Positions 1 through 9,131 are shown, counted from the first letter of the stretch. The stretch: DNA of 64,000 nucleotides from Hymenobacter duratus (GCF_014698995.1 NZ_JACWZZ010000002.1:868001-932000), one strand, 5' to 3'. The notes: a model not told the origin generated them from the sequence alone. Numbers and translations are program-made.

Positions 1-599
1 CCGAAAAACTGCTGAACGAACCGATTGAGAACTTCCTGGACAAGACGTTCTACAAGCCACTGGGGTTGGGCACGATGACCTACAACCCGCTGTCCAAGTT
101 CCCGCAGTCGTGCATCGCGCCCACCGAAAACGACACGTATTATCGCCGCACGCAGCTGCAGGGCACCGTGCACGACCAGACGGCCGCGCTGGTAGGCGGC
201 GTGGGCGGACACGCGGGCCTGTTTGCCAATGCCAACGACCTGGCTATCCTGATGCAGATGAACCTGCAGAACGGGCGCTACGGTGGCCTGCGCTACTTCC
301 AGAACCCCGTTGTGACGGAGTTTGCGCGCAGCACCGTAGCCGGCAACCGCCACGGCCTGGGCTGGGACCACGGCGACCCGACCAAACCCGAAGGCCCCAC
401 CAGCAACCTGTCGCCGGCCAGCACGTTTGGCCACACGGGCTTCACAGGCACTTGCGTCTGGATGGACCCCGAAAACAAAATCCTCTACATCTTTCTTTCC
501 AATCGGGTGTACCCCGACGCCGGCAACAACAAGCTGCGCCAGTACAACATCCGCACCCGCATCCACGACGTCATCTATAAGTCGCTGCAAAAGACATGA
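1..599 (+). CDS. Serine hydrolase (beta-lactamase family), C-terminal part only
   Basis: The reading frame is open from the left edge (first complete codon at base 3), so the start lies outside the window. About 199 residues are visible. They carry a GGVGGHAGLF stretch and a late HTGFTGT motif, the third active-site box of class C beta-lactamase-like (S12) hydrolases, where it sits near the end of the domain. In Bacteroidota this domain is often the C-terminal half of an exported GH3 glycosidase/beta-lactamase fusion, and the wording of this segment fits that type, but the GH3 half cannot be seen. The likely role is hydrolysis of a peptidoglycan or peptide ester/amide in the periplasm. A terminator-like hairpin follows directly. 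Confident for the superfamily, less so for the fusion. Confidence 0.8.
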   Translation, partial: EKLLNEPIENFLDKTFYKPLGLGTMTYNPLSKFPQSCIAPTENDTYYRRTQLQGTVHDQTAALVGGVGGHAGLFANANDLAILMQMNLQNGRYGGLRYFQNPVVTEFARSTVAGNRHGLGWDHGDPTKPEGPTSNLSPASTFGHTGFTGTCVWMDPENKILYIFLSNRVYPDAGNNKLRQYNIRTRIHDVIYKSLQKT

Positions 600-636
600 C
601 CTGTTGTCTGACTCTTTTTCTTAACCTTTGATCCGC

Positions 637-688
637 AATTGGCGGCAGGACATCTTCCCCGATGACTTGCCGCCAATTTTCTTTTTCT
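637..688 (+). terminator. Rho-independent-type terminator after the serine hydrolase
   Basis: A perfect 11-bp inverted repeat (637-647 with 668-678), with a further CATC/GATG pairing inside the loop, is followed by the T-rich run TTTTCTTTTT. It lies 38 bp after the hydrolase stop. An in-frame upstream extension of bshA would run through it, which argues for the bshA start at 751. Confidence 0.75.
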
Positions 689-750
689 GTGTCCTTCTCT
701 GTCCCGACCCGAATTCCGGGCCGTTTCTGAACGGCAAACTCTCTCCTCCC

Positions 751-1893
751 ATGAACATCGGCATTGTCTGTTATCCCACTTTTGGCGGCTCCGGCGTGGT
801 AGCCACCGAGCTGGGCAAAGCCCTGGCCCAGCGCGGCCACCGCGTGCATTTCATCACCTACAGCCAGCCGGTTCGCCTCGATTTCTTCAACGAGAATCTG
901 TTCTACCACGAGGTCTATATTCCACCGTATCCGCTGTTCCAGTTTCCGCCCTACGAGCTGGCGCTGGCCTCGAAAATGGTAGACATCGTGCAGAATGAGA
1001 AGCTGGACGTGCTGCACGTGCACTATGCCATTCCGCATGCTTCGGCTGCGTTCATGGCCAAGCAGATTCTGCTCACGCGTGGCATCCGAATTCCCGTAGT
1101 CACGACGCTGCACGGTACCGACATTACGCTGGTGGGCAAAGACGCCAGCTACGAGCCCGTCGTGACGTTCAGCATCAACCAGTCGGATGGCGTGACGTCG
1201 GTTTCGGCGGACCTGCGGCGCGAGACGTACGAGTATTTTGCCATCGAGAAGGACATTGAAGTTATCCCGAACTTCATCAATCTGGCCCGCTTCCAGAAGC
1301 AGAACAAAAGCCATTTCAAAGCCGCCATTGCGCCCAACGGCGAAAAGCTGCTGGTGCACACCTCCAACTTTCGCTCGGTGAAGCGCGTGGACGACGTGGT
1401 GCACATCTTTGCGGGCGTGCGCAAGCAGATCCCGGCCAAGCTGCTGCTCGTGGGCGACGGGCCGGACCGGCCGCGCATCGAAAAGCTCTGCCGCGAAATC
1501 GGCTACTGCGACGATATCCGCTTCCTGGGCAAGCTGGAAGCCGTGGAGGAAGTGCTCAGCATCGCCGATTTGTTCTTGATGCCTTCTGAGAAGGAAAGCT
1601 TCGGGCTGGCGGCCCTGGAAGCCATGGCCTGCGAAGTGCCGGTCATCAGCACCAATGCCGGCGGCATTCCGGAGCTGAACCAGCACGGTATTACGGGCAT
1701 GGTTAGTGAAATAGGGGACGTGGCCGACATGGTCAAAAATGCGCTTTACGTGCTGGAAGACGAGAATCTACCCCGCTTCAAAGCCGCTGCCCGCGCCCAC
1801 GCCGAAACGTTTGCCGTTGAGAACATCGTGCCGCTCTATGAGGCCTGTTACCAGCGCGCTATCGACGCCGTGCTCACCGCCGCTGCGGTATAA
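751..1893 (+). CDS. bshA: N-acetyl-alpha-D-glucosaminyl L-malate synthase (bacillithiol synthesis)
   Basis: GT4 glycosyltransferase that joins GlcNAc from UDP-GlcNAc to L-malate, the first step of bacillithiol, the low-molecular-weight thiol of many Firmicutes and Bacteroidota. The 380-residue protein starts [20 protein letters not shown], with the family's glycine-rich GGSG at 12-15, the HGTD stretch near 121, and the GT4 donor-site motif [10 protein letters not shown] at 282-291 followed by the GGIPE segment. The length equals the family norm (about 380). The frame is open back to 628 but that extension crosses a terminator hairpin and is not like the family, so ATG 751 is chosen. bshB and bshC are not in the window. 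Transcribed alone, ending in a strong bidirectional hairpin. Confidence 0.95.
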   Translation: MNIGIVCYPTFGGSGVVATELGKALAQRGHRVHFITYSQPVRLDFFNENLFYHEVYIPPYPLFQFPPYELALASKMVDIVQNEKLDVLHVHYAIPHASAAFMAKQILLTRGIRIPVVTTLHGTDITLVGKDASYEPVVTFSINQSDGVTSVSADLRRETYEYFAIEKDIEVIPNFINLARFQKQNKSHFKAAIAPNGEKLLVHTSNFRSVKRVDDVVHIFAGVRKQIPAKLLLVGDGPDRPRIEKLCREIGYCDDIRFLGKLEAVEEVLSIADLFLMPSEKESFGLAALEAMACEVPVISTNAGGIPELNQHGITGMVSEIGDVADMVKNALYVLEDENLPRFKAAARAHAETFAVENIVPLYEACYQRAIDAVLTAAAV

Positions 1894-1921
1894 CGGTTCT
1901 GCCGCCGCCATAGTCACCTTA

Positions 1922-1967
1922 CATAACGAGCCCCTGGTATCCGCACGGACGCCAGGGGCTCGTTATG
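1922..1967. terminator. Bidirectional terminator hairpin
   Basis: Perfect 16-bp inverted repeat (arms 1922-1937 and 1952-1967, 14-nt loop) between the convergent bshA and the gene at 1986-2522. There is no clear T-run, so it may act as a strong stem barrier or 3' stabiliser rather than a classic intrinsic terminator. Confidence 0.65.
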
Positions 1968-1985
1968 CAAGGCGCTTGCGGAACG

Positions 1986-2522
1986 CTAGAACAGCCCGAA
2001 GGCTTCCCGCTTCACGGCCAGCAGGGCGCGCTCGGTCGGGTCGGTTTCCTCGTTTATCAGGGTTTCCAGCACGCGCTTGGCCAGCTCGGTGCCACGGCTT
2101 TGCTGGGGCTGCGGCAGGCCATGGTACGCTTTGTTGATGGTGGTCAGCACGTGTTCTTTGGCCGCTTTCACCTCGCCCCAGGTATCGGGGCTCATGTAGA
2201 GCTGCTGGCTGAGGTTGTGCTCGTATTCGGCCCGGATTTCCTGGATCAGCAGCCGATGGTACTCGGGCGCGGTCTGGCCGGCACTGCTCAGGCGCACCAG
2301 CATGTTGTTGGGCGTGATGCGCTCCAGCAGCAGCGTTACGCGCTCCAGCGCCTGCAGGCGCAGCGGCAGCGTGGTTTTGGAGTTCTCCAGCCGCAACTCA
2401 ATCAGACGGCGCTGCTGCTCCTTTTCCAGGTATTGCCGAATCAGATAGAAGATGGAACCGGCCACCAACAGGGCAGGCAGCAGAATTTTGAGCAAGTCGA
2501 AGAGGTAGGCAGTGGAATCCAT
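1986..2522 (-). CDS. Membrane-anchored protein of unknown function (Bacteroidota, DUF7935-like)
   Basis: 178 residues from the ATG at 2522; the frame is open further upstream to 2654, but the upstream part is basic, low in family-like sequence and lacks a membrane segment, while the chosen start gives MDSTAYLFDLLKILLPALLV with a single hydrophobic helix (about 9-27). The rest is a charged, helical cytoplasmic region with conserved-looking phrases such as RLQALERVTLLLERI and a Glu-rich C-terminal half. Proteins of this layout are common and uncharacterised in Bacteroidota; the DUF number is from memory and should be treated as tentative. It stands alone, convergent with bshA and divergent from the Fe-S carrier gene. 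No function is proposed. Confidence 0.7.
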   Translation of the reverse strand: MDSTAYLFDLLKILLPALLVAGSIFYLIRQYLEKEQQRRLIELRLENSKTTLPLRLQALERVTLLLERITPNNMLVRLSSAGQTAPEYHRLLIQEIRAEYEHNLSQQLYMSPDTWGEVKAAKEHVLTTINKAYHGLPQPQQSRGTELAKRVLETLINEETDPTERALLAVKREAFGLF

Positions 2523-2752
2523 GCGAAAAGCGGGGCGGCCAGCCTTGCGGCGGCAGTAAGTAAGGAGAAACGGTGAGGCGTGTGAAGAGCGAAGGTAAAC
2601 AAGCGGCGCTGATGGTACACGCTGCCGAACCAGACTTGACGCAGTAGTGGCCAAGAGCGGCCGAAAATGTTTGTGAACCGCCAGCGGGCAACTGCTGTTA
2701 TAGCCGCAACGACTCCGATACCGGCCGTAATGAAACTCCTCTTCCGGCTTCG

Positions 2753-2760
2753 TATCTTTG
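2753..2760 (+). promoter_or_regulatory. Bacteroidota -7 promoter element for the Fe-S carrier gene
   Basis: TATCTTTG matches the TAnnTTTG consensus exactly, 30 bp before the ATG at 2791. No good -33 TTG box is seen at the expected distance, so only the -7 box is claimed. Confidence 0.6.
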
Positions 2761-2790
2761 TCGCCTTACTTTCCTAAACACGAACACACT

Positions 2791-3144
2791 ATGGCAACGG
2801 CCGTCTCCACGAAACTTGCTCCCATAAGCCTCACTTCCCGCGCTCTGGCGGAGGTTCGCACTATTCTGACCGAGAAAAACGTGCCCGGCGAATACGGCCT
2901 GCGCGTAGGCGTTCAGGGTGGTGGCTGCTCAGGCCTGAGCTATCTGCTGGGTTTTGATAAGCCCAAGGAGCAGGACGAAACCTTCGATATCGAGGGTGTG
3001 ATGCTCATCATGGATAAGAAGCACGCCATGTATGTGCTGGGTATGGAAGTCGATTTCCAGGATGGCCTCAACGCCCGCGGATTCGTCTTCAACAACCCGC
3101 AGGCCAAGAGCACCTGCGGCTGCGGCTCCTCGTTCTCCGCCTAA
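2791..3144 (+). CDS. A-type iron-sulfur cluster carrier (IscA/SufA/ErpA family)
   Basis: 117-residue HesB/IscA domain protein. The three cluster-binding cysteines of the family are present: Cys46 in GGGCSGLSY and the C-terminal CGC pair Cys109/Cys111. It would carry or pass Fe-S clusters to apoproteins in the cytoplasm. The start is ATG 2791, which matches the family length and follows an exact -7 promoter box; the frame continues 11 codons upstream only through a TTG inside that promoter box. The gene is not beside other suf genes here, so whether it is SufA, ErpA or a general carrier cannot be told from context. A 12-bp hairpin with a T-run follows. Confidence 0.92.
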   Translation: MATAVSTKLAPISLTSRALAEVRTILTEKNVPGEYGLRVGVQGGGCSGLSYLLGFDKPKEQDETFDIEGVMLIMDKKHAMYVLGMEVDFQDGLNARGFVFNNPQAKSTCGCGSSFSA

Positions 3145-3167
3145 GTCATCCTCGCATAGCAAAACCC

Positions 3168-3197
3168 AAAGCTCTGGCCCTCCGGCCGGGGCTTTTT
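3168..3197 (+). terminator. Intrinsic terminator after the Fe-S carrier gene
   Basis: A 12-bp stem (3168-3179 with 3184-3195, two G-T pairs, 4-nt loop) ends in a run of five T. Confidence 0.8.
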
Positions 3198-3259
3198 GCG
3201 TTTAGGGCGCTGTATGCCTAAGGCTGACTATTTTTAGCCTTCCCTCCTACTTCCTGCTG

Positions 3260-5458
3260 ATGCGTTCTAGCCTTACCCTCGGTTTCCTGTTAGTTGCTAT
3301 CAGCGCCCAGGCGCAGGTGTTTAGCCCGGCAGAAATAGCCCGCTGGCAACAGCAGGCACAGCAGGTAACCATCACGCGCGACACCTGGGGCGTACCGCAT
3401 GTGCAAGGCAAAACCGATGCTGATGCAGTGTTTGGTCTCCTGTATGCGCAGTGCGAAGACGATTTTGCGCGGGTAGAAATGAACTACCTCGACGCCATTG
3501 GCCGGCTGGCAGAAGTGGAAGGCGAATCAGCCATCTACCACGATTTACGGGCCCGGCTGTTCCTGGACAGTACTCAAGCCATCAGCCTGTATACGAAAAG
3601 CCCGGCCTGGATGAAGCAACTGCTTAACGCTTTTGCCGACGGTACTAACTACTACCTGCATACCCACCCTACCGTGCAACCCAAGCTGTTGCGCCGCTTT
3701 CAGCACTGGATGCCGCTCATGTTCAGTGAGGGCAGCATTGGTGGCAACATCAGCGTGGTGCCACTGGAGCGGCTGAAAAACTTCTACGCCAACCGCAAAT
3801 CCACGTCTTGGCAGCAGCCCGATTTTGAACGGGCGGAGCGGGAACCGGTGGGCTCAAATGGGTTTGCCGTGGCGCCGACCAAAAGCGCCAGCGGCCACGC
3901 GCTGCTGCTCATCAATCCGCACACGTCGTTCTATTTCCGGCCGGAGGTGCAGATGCGCAGTGAAGCCGGCCTGAACGCCTATGGTGCCGTGACGTGGGGA
4001 CAGTTTTTCGTGTATCAGGGCTTCAACGAGCATTGCGGCTGGATGCACACGTCAAGCCAGGCCGACTCGATGGATGAGTATCTGGAAACCATTGAGCAGA
4101 AGGACGGGAAGTATTATTACCGCTACGGCAAGCAGTTGCGGCCGGTGCAGGCCGCCGCTGTTTCCATTGCGTATCGGCAGGCTGATGGCACAATCGGGCG
4201 CAAGCAGTTCACTACTTACCGCACCCACCACGGCCCGGTAGTAGGCCAGCAGGCCGATAACAAGTGGGTGACGGTGCGCATGATGGACACGCCGCTGGCG
4301 GCGCTGGAACAATCCTACCTGCGCACCAAAGCCACCGACTACGCCAGCTTTCGGGAAACGCTGAAGCTTAATGGCAATGCTTCCAATAACACGGTGTTTG
4401 CCGACAGCAAAGGCACCATTGCCTACTGGCACGGCAACTTCATGCCCCGGCGCGACCCACAATTCGACTGGAGCCAGCCCGTGGATGGCAGCAACCCCAA
4501 AACTGACTGGCAGGGCCTGCACAAGGTGGACGACTTGGTACAGGTGAAAAACCCGGCCAGCGGCTGGATTCAGAATTGTAATGCTACGCCGTTCACGGTT
4601 TCTGGCCCCAGCAGCCCGGCCAGGAGCAGCTACCCGACGTATATGGCCCCAGACGCCGAAAACTACCGGGGCATCAATGCCGTGCGCGTACTTAGCAGCA
4701 AGCCGGTGTTTACGCTTGATACGCTGATTGCGGCGGCCAAAGACCCGTATCTGGCTGGTTTCGAAGCATTGCTTCCGGCACTACTCAAGGACTTCCAGTT
4801 TGTACTGGACAGCTCCAATCCGCCGGAGGCTGACGTGGTAGAATCCATGAAGGTTCTGCAAGCCTGGGACAAGCGCTACAGCACAGCGTCTGTGGGCCAG
4901 ACGCTGGCTACGTACTGGGGCGAGAAGATTCAGCGGGTGGCCCGTGCCCGCGCCGCCGCCAACCAGCCGCTGGATTATATGAGCCTCACTGCCTTCACCA
5001 TTGCCAACACCACACCTCAGGAAAAACTAGCGGCCCTGCAGGAAACGCTTGACGAGCTAACCCGCGACTTTGGCACCTGGAAGATGCCCTGGGGCGCAGT
5101 AAACCGCTTCCAGCGCCTCACGGGCAACATCCAGGAAACCTACGACGACCAAAAGCCCAGCTTACCAGTCGCTTTCACGTCCTCAGCCTGGGGCTCATTG
5201 GCGGCTTTTGGTTCCCGCGCCTATCCAGGCACAAAAAAACGCTATGGCAGCGTCGGCAACAGTTTTATTGCGGTGGTAGAGTTCGGGCCGCGTATCAAGG
5301 CTCGCTCCGTACTGGCCGGCGGCAACAGCAACAACCCTACTTCTCCGCATTTCACGGATCAGGCGGGGCTATATGCGGAGGAGAACTTCAAGGAAGTATA
5401 TTTCTATCCTGAAGACGTGAAGAAGCACGCGGAGCGGACGTATTCGCCGGGGCAGTAG
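3260..5458 (+). CDS. Exported penicillin acylase family protein (Ntn hydrolase, possible AHL acylase)
   Basis: 732-residue S45 acylase. A signal peptide covers about residues 1-18 (cleavage near AQA). The alpha-chain follows (WGVPHVQG near 43-50), then a spacer and the autocatalytic junction at EPVGSNGFAV, where Ser199 would become the N-terminal nucleophile of the beta-chain after self-cleavage. Downstream NPHTSFYFRPE and the GFNEHCGWMHTSS stretch are typical of the family's beta-chain. These periplasmic enzymes cut amides of aromatic or fatty acyl groups; some remove the acyl chain of homoserine lactones (quorum quenching), but the substrate cannot be read from sequence. The ATG at 3260 is the first start and gives the signal peptide. 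Single-gene unit, convergent with the dioxygenase gene. Confidence 0.9.
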   Translation: MRSSLTLGFLLVAISAQAQVFSPAEIARWQQQAQQVTITRDTWGVPHVQGKTDADAVFGLLYAQCEDDFARVEMNYLDAIGRLAEVEGESAIYHDLRARLFLDSTQAISLYTKSPAWMKQLLNAFADGTNYYLHTHPTVQPKLLRRFQHWMPLMFSEGSIGGNISVVPLERLKNFYANRKSTSWQQPDFERAEREPVGSNGFAVAPTKSASGHALLLINPHTSFYFRPEVQMRSEAGLNAYGAVTWGQFFVYQGFNEHCGWMHTSSQADSMDEYLETIEQKDGKYYYRYGKQLRPVQAAAVSIAYRQADGTIGRKQFTTYRTHHGPVVGQQADNKWVTVRMMDTPLAALEQSYLRTKATDYASFRETLKLNGNASNNTVFADSKGTIAYWHGNFMPRRDPQFDWSQPVDGSNPKTDWQGLHKVDDLVQVKNPASGWIQNCNATPFTVSGPSSPARSSYPTYMAPDAENYRGINAVRVLSSKPVFTLDTLIAAAKDPYLAGFEALLPALLKDFQFVLDSSNPPEADVVESMKVLQAWDKRYSTASVGQTLATYWGEKIQRVARARAAANQPLDYMSLTAFTIANTTPQEKLAALQETLDELTRDFGTWKMPWGAVNRFQRLTGNIQETYDDQKPSLPVAFTSSAWGSLAAFGSRAYPGTKKRYGSVGNSFIAVVEFGPRIKARSVLAGGNSNNPTSPHFTDQAGLYAEENFKEVYFYPEDVKKHAERTYSPGQ

Positions 5459-5534
5459 GGCAGTAGTGTCTGCTAGGTTGAGGAGTGCAGCCAGCCTACA
5501 TTGCCAGCAGCCCCACAGGCTCCGGAAAAGCCGC

Positions 5535-6164
5535 CTATTTTGTTAGCACAATATCACGGTGGCCAGCCCACTCCCCTGCTCCGGTCCGCTGTACTGCCAC
5601 AATTCCGGCACCGCCTATCGGAGGCAACGATTTCAGGTACTGAGGGGTTACGAGCGGGTCATCGGCAAATACAAAGTCGCTTATGTAGTATGGCGGCTTA
5701 CGGCCAGGTTCCTGAACAGCGACGTGAATATGGGCCGGAATCTTGTCGTTCGGGTACGGCGCCGGGCGAATTGTGCGGATAGTATACTGGCCCTGATGGT
5801 CTGATCTGGCCCACCCGTGCAGGTGTCCGTGCCATTTTTGCACGCCGGTTTCGCCGCCTTTTTTGGTGTAGTGCCCCGTGTTATCAGTCTGATACGCATA
5901 CAGCACTACCCCAACGTAAGGCGTCTTGCCATCGGGACGAAACAGGGTGCCGGAAATGCGCAGTGGCTCACCGGGCTCCTGCGCACCGCCCATCGTCAGG
6001 GTTGAGGTCAGAGCGACCGGTGCATTGCGAAAGCAGCAGATGATTGACGCGTCCGGACTGTCACAGGCATCCTGCTCATTAGACACTTGGGAACCCGCTT
6101 CGCTGCAAGCACCAGCCAACAGCCAAACCCCGGCCAACAGTACGTGGATAAGTATGCCACTCAT
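5535..6164 (-). CDS. Lipoprotein intradiol ring-cleavage dioxygenase-like protein
   Basis: 209 residues. The N-terminus is a lipoprotein-like signal ending at Cys20 (LLAGAC), followed by a short linker with extra cysteines and an intradiol dioxygenase beta-sandwich. The non-haem iron ligands of protocatechuate 3,4-dioxygenases appear to be kept: Tyr99 (TGHY), Tyr137 (APYPND) and the HxH pair His145/His147 (IPAHIHV). The family opens catechol rings between the hydroxyls. A surface-anchored version suggests an extracellular aromatic or polyphenol substrate, but no aromatic-degradation genes lie nearby. The upstream gene on the same strand is the GNAT at 6308, 143 bp away. Family assignment is firm, substrate unknown. 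Confidence 0.85.
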   Translation of the reverse strand: MSGILIHVLLAGVWLLAGACSEAGSQVSNEQDACDSPDASIICCFRNAPVALTSTLTMGGAQEPGEPLRISGTLFRPDGKTPYVGVVLYAYQTDNTGHYTKKGGETGVQKWHGHLHGWARSDHQGQYTIRTIRPAPYPNDKIPAHIHVAVQEPGRKPPYYISDFVFADDPLVTPQYLKSLPPIGGAGIVAVQRTGAGEWAGHRDIVLTK

Positions 6165-6307
6165 AAGGGGCCGCCCGACGGATAGTACCGCCGCACTTCA
6201 TAAGTTACCCATCCGGTGCCGAATTTCCTTGCCACATTGGGGCGTCTCTACCCGCTAAGCCCCAAACGGGACGGAAGAACACAAGAGGATTCCTCTGCCA
6301 GTGCGGG

Positions 6308-6733
6308 CTATTTTCTCGGAGTCATTTCAAACCGCACTTCTCCACTCTTAGTCAGGCCGGTTTGCCGCCAGCCCTGGCGGCGGTAAAACTCCTCGGCCCG
6401 CGTGCCGGGCGCCGTACTGAGCCATACGGCTTGGGTACTCTGCGCGAAAACCCACTCCAGCATCAGCTGGTGCAGCTTTTTACCAATTCCACGTCCCGCA
6501 AATTCCGGCTGCACAAATAGCGCCCAAATGCTGTGCCCCCGTAAATCGGCAATGGCAAAGCCCACAATGCGCCCCTCTATTTCGCACACCCAGCCTTTGC
6601 CGCGTTGCGTGAGGTATTCGACGTAGTCCTGAAGCGTGACCAGTGCAGGATTGGAGAGGCGGTTTTCCTGCACCGACAGCCGCACCTGCGTGAGCTGCGG
6701 AATGTCCAGGAGGGTGGCTTCTCGGAATAGCAT
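6308..6733 (-). CDS. GNAT family N-acetyltransferase
   Basis: 141-residue single GNAT domain. The acetyl-CoA pyrophosphate-binding loop is visible as QPEFAGRGIGKKL (about 76-88), preceded by the beta-4 strand IWALFV and followed by the C-terminal FYRRQGW motif near 115-121 that packs on the cofactor. It transfers acetyl from acetyl-CoA to an amine; the acceptor cannot be predicted. Divergent from glpD with 119 bp between the start codons, so the two promoters share this gap. Not obviously linked in function to either neighbour. Confidence 0.85.
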   Translation of the reverse strand: MLFREATLLDIPQLTQVRLSVQENRLSNPALVTLQDYVEYLTQRGKGWVCEIEGRIVGFAIADLRGHSIWALFVQPEFAGRGIGKKLHQLMLEWVFAQSTQAVWLSTAPGTRAEEFYRRQGWRQTGLTKSGEVRFEMTPRK

Positions 6734-6852
6734 GAGCAGGAAAGCAGGGGTTGTAGTATAGGTTACCTGGGGCTAATATTATCTATTTCCTTCGCAATCC
6801 GTTGACGCAGGTATGCATGCCGGCCCTATTGGCGGCATCTGGCTTTCCGCTT

Positions 6853-8499
6853 ATGCCCCAAACCCAACCACAAAACCCTTTTCAACGGCAGCAGCTCGTG
6901 CGGCAGCTAAGCACACAGCCCGTTTGGGACTTGCTGGTGATTGGTGGCGGGGCCACGGGCCTGGGAGTAGCGCTGGATGGAATCAGCCGGGGCTACAAAA
7001 CGCTGCTGCTGGAGCAGGCAGATTTTGCCAAAGGCACCAGCAGCCGCAGCACCAAGCTAGTACACGGCGGCGTCCGGTACCTCGCGCAAGGCGACGTGGC
7101 CCTGGTGCGTGAGGCGCTGTATGAGAGAGGGCTATTGCTGAAAAACGCGCCGCATCTAGTCAAAAACCAAGATTTCATCATTCCCAACTACGACTGGTGG
7201 GGCGGGCCTTTCTACACTATTGGCCTGAAGCTGTACGACCTGCTGGCCGGAAAACGCAGCTTCGGGACTTCCGTGCACCTGAACCGGGAAGAAACGCTCC
7301 GCCGCCTGGGTAACCTGAAGGCTGAGGGCCTGAAGGGCAGCGTGCTTTACCACGACGGGCAGTTTGATGATGCACGGTTGGCTATCAACCTAGCCCAGAC
7401 GGCTGTAGAACATGGGGGCACGGTCCTCAACTACTTTCCGGTAGGTGGGCTGCTGAAAGACAGCCAGGGCCAGGTTACCGGAGTAGTAGCCACGGACCAG
7501 GAAACCGGCACCCGCTACGAGCTGCGGGCCAAAGTCGTGGTGAATGCCACCGGCATCTTCGTAGACGATATTCTGCAGCTGGATGAGCCCGGTGCCCCAA
7601 CGCTGGTACGGCCGAGCCAAGGCGTGCATATTGTGCTGGACAAGTCGTTTCTGCCCGGCGAGGCCGCCCTGATGATACCCAAAACGGAGGATGGCCGCGT
7701 GCTGTTTGCGGTGCCGTGGCACGGCCGAATAGTGCTGGGCACTACCGATACACCTCTGGAAGAGCGCCGCCAGGAACCCCAGGCGCTGGAGCAGGAAATA
7801 GACTTTATCCTGCGCACGGCTGCCCGTTACCTTACCCGCCCGCCCCAGCGCAGCGACGCACTAAGCATCTTCGCGGGACTCCGGCCATTGGCGGCACCCC
7901 GCAACGGCTCCGAGCAGAGCAAGGAAATCTCGCGTAGCCACAAAATACTGGTGTCTGCGTCGGGCCTCATTACCATCACGGGCGGCAAATGGACTACCTA
8001 CCGCCGCATGGGCCAGGATACGGTGGACAAGGCCATTGCCCTGGGTAAGTTACCGTCGGCAGCCAGCCAGACCGCCCAGTTGCGCATCCATGGTGCGTGC
8101 CCCACTGCCGACTACTTGGGCCACCTGTATGTGTATGGCGCTGATCTGCCTGCCTTACAGCAGCTGATTACCGACGAGCCGGCGCTGGGAAAGAAGCTGG
8201 ATAGCAGTCTGGAGTTTCTACAAGCCGAAGTAGTATGGGCAGCCCGCTACGAAATGGCCCGGACAGTAGAAGATGTGCTGGCACGCCGCGTACGAATACT
8301 ATTTCTGGATGCCCACGCCGCCATTCGGGTGGCGCCGCTGGTGGCCATCCTGTTGGCACAGGAACTAGGCCACAGCCTAGCCTGGCAGGCACAGCAGGTG
8401 ACAGATTTTACACAGCTGGCCCAACAGTACCTGCCCACAGCAGTACCGGAGTTACCCCCAACATTACCCGCACAAGGTAGCGCCAGGCAGCACGCCTAG
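6853..8499 (+). CDS. glpD: FAD-dependent glycerol-3-phosphate dehydrogenase
   Basis: 548-residue flavoprotein that oxidises sn-glycerol-3-phosphate to dihydroxyacetone phosphate and passes electrons to the quinone pool at the inner membrane. The dinucleotide-binding motif GGGATGLG is at residues 31-38, followed by the family phrase GTSSRSTKLVHGGVRYL. The DAO-type FAD domain continues through VPWHGRIVLGTTDTP, and the C-terminal helical domain includes MARTVEDVLARR. ATG 6853 is preferred; the frame is open to a TTG at 6802 and an ATG at 6817, but those add residues not seen in the family. No glpK or glpF is adjacent. Its stop codon overlaps that of the convergent gene at 8496 by sharing the palindrome CTAG. 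Confidence 0.92.
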   Translation: MPQTQPQNPFQRQQLVRQLSTQPVWDLLVIGGGATGLGVALDGISRGYKTLLLEQADFAKGTSSRSTKLVHGGVRYLAQGDVALVREALYERGLLLKNAPHLVKNQDFIIPNYDWWGGPFYTIGLKLYDLLAGKRSFGTSVHLNREETLRRLGNLKAEGLKGSVLYHDGQFDDARLAINLAQTAVEHGGTVLNYFPVGGLLKDSQGQVTGVVATDQETGTRYELRAKVVVNATGIFVDDILQLDEPGAPTLVRPSQGVHIVLDKSFLPGEAALMIPKTEDGRVLFAVPWHGRIVLGTTDTPLEERRQEPQALEQEIDFILRTAARYLTRPPQRSDALSIFAGLRPLAAPRNGSEQSKEISRSHKILVSASGLITITGGKWTTYRRMGQDTVDKAIALGKLPSAASQTAQLRIHGACPTADYLGHLYVYGADLPALQQLITDEPALGKKLDSSLEFLQAEVVWAARYEMARTVEDVLARRVRILFLDAHAAIRVAPLVAILLAQELGHSLAWQAQQVTDFTQLAQQYLPTAVPELPPTLPAQGSARQHA

Positions 8500-9131
8500 C
8501 TGAAAGTGTAGGGGTAGCCTATCTGTTGCAGGTCGGCTTCCAGCTGGGGCCAGTCTTCCAGCGGGTCAATCAGCTCCTGCACCAGACTACGGGTCAACGG
8601 CTCGTGCTGGTAGACGCGAGCCACGGCTTCAGTATCTATTGGGTCCCGGTCGGTTTCGTCGATGAAGTATTCGTTGGCCCAGTCGGCGTAGGTTTCGGGC
8701 TTTCCGTCGAAGATGTAAAGCAGCTCTTCGGAGCCGTCGTCTTCGGCCTCCACCACACCGGTCTGCCAGCCGTGCGCGGGCGTATACCACAGGCAGAACG
8801 TAGTGCCGATAGAGCTGACCGGCTCCCCGAACATAAACTCATCAAATGCCGCCGGCAGGCCGCGCGTCACTTGTGCTTTGTCGGGCTGCTCGTACTCGGA
8901 GAGGAAGCCGTTGATGCAGCATCCTTCCGGCCGAAACAGCACCAGCATCTGGTCGCCTTCCCCGTCGCTCATTTCGAATAGCGCTTCGTTTTCGTCCCAG
9001 TTGGGGTTGTAGGTGTAGTAGCGGTATTCGGGGTCCTGCGAGTTGATGGCGTCGAGGACAGCCAACGACTGGCAGAGGCGCTGCAGGGCGGCAGCATCGG
9101 GCAAGGCAGAGAGGTCTTGGGTCGAAATCAT
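8496..9131 (-). CDS. Conserved-looking acidic protein of unknown function
   Basis: 211 residues, strongly acidic, no signal peptide or membrane segment. Phrases such as WDENEALFEMSDGEGD, CCINGF and YADWANEYF suggest a compact cytoplasmic globular protein rich in Trp, Tyr and Asp/Glu. I do not recognise the family; the composition recalls small bacterial immunity or SMI1-like proteins but no diagnostic motif supports that. It lies 26 bp downstream of the ChaN-like gene on the same strand, so the two are probably co-transcribed. Its stop overlaps the stop of glpD. Confidence 0.7.
   Translation of the reverse strand: MISTQDLSALPDAAALQRLCQSLAVLDAINSQDPEYRYYTYNPNWDENEALFEMSDGEGDQMLVLFRPEGCCINGFLSEYEQPDKAQVTRGLPAAFDEFMFGEPVSSIGTTFCLWYTPAHGWQTGVVEAEDDGSEELLYIFDGKPETYADWANEYFIDETDRDPIDTEAVARVYQHEPLTRSLVQELIDPLEDWPQLEADLQQIGYPYTFS

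Noticed and set aside
628..750. Upstream extension of bshA in the same frame
   Set aside because: It runs through a terminator hairpin and the residues are unlike BshA; the family start is at 751.
571..1686. Long minus-strand open frame opposite bshA
   Set aside because: It is a GC-rich shadow of bshA with no recognisable protein features.
3229..3237. Promoter box TATTTTTA before the penicillin acylase gene
   Set aside because: The last base of TAnnTTTG is wrong and no -33 box is seen.
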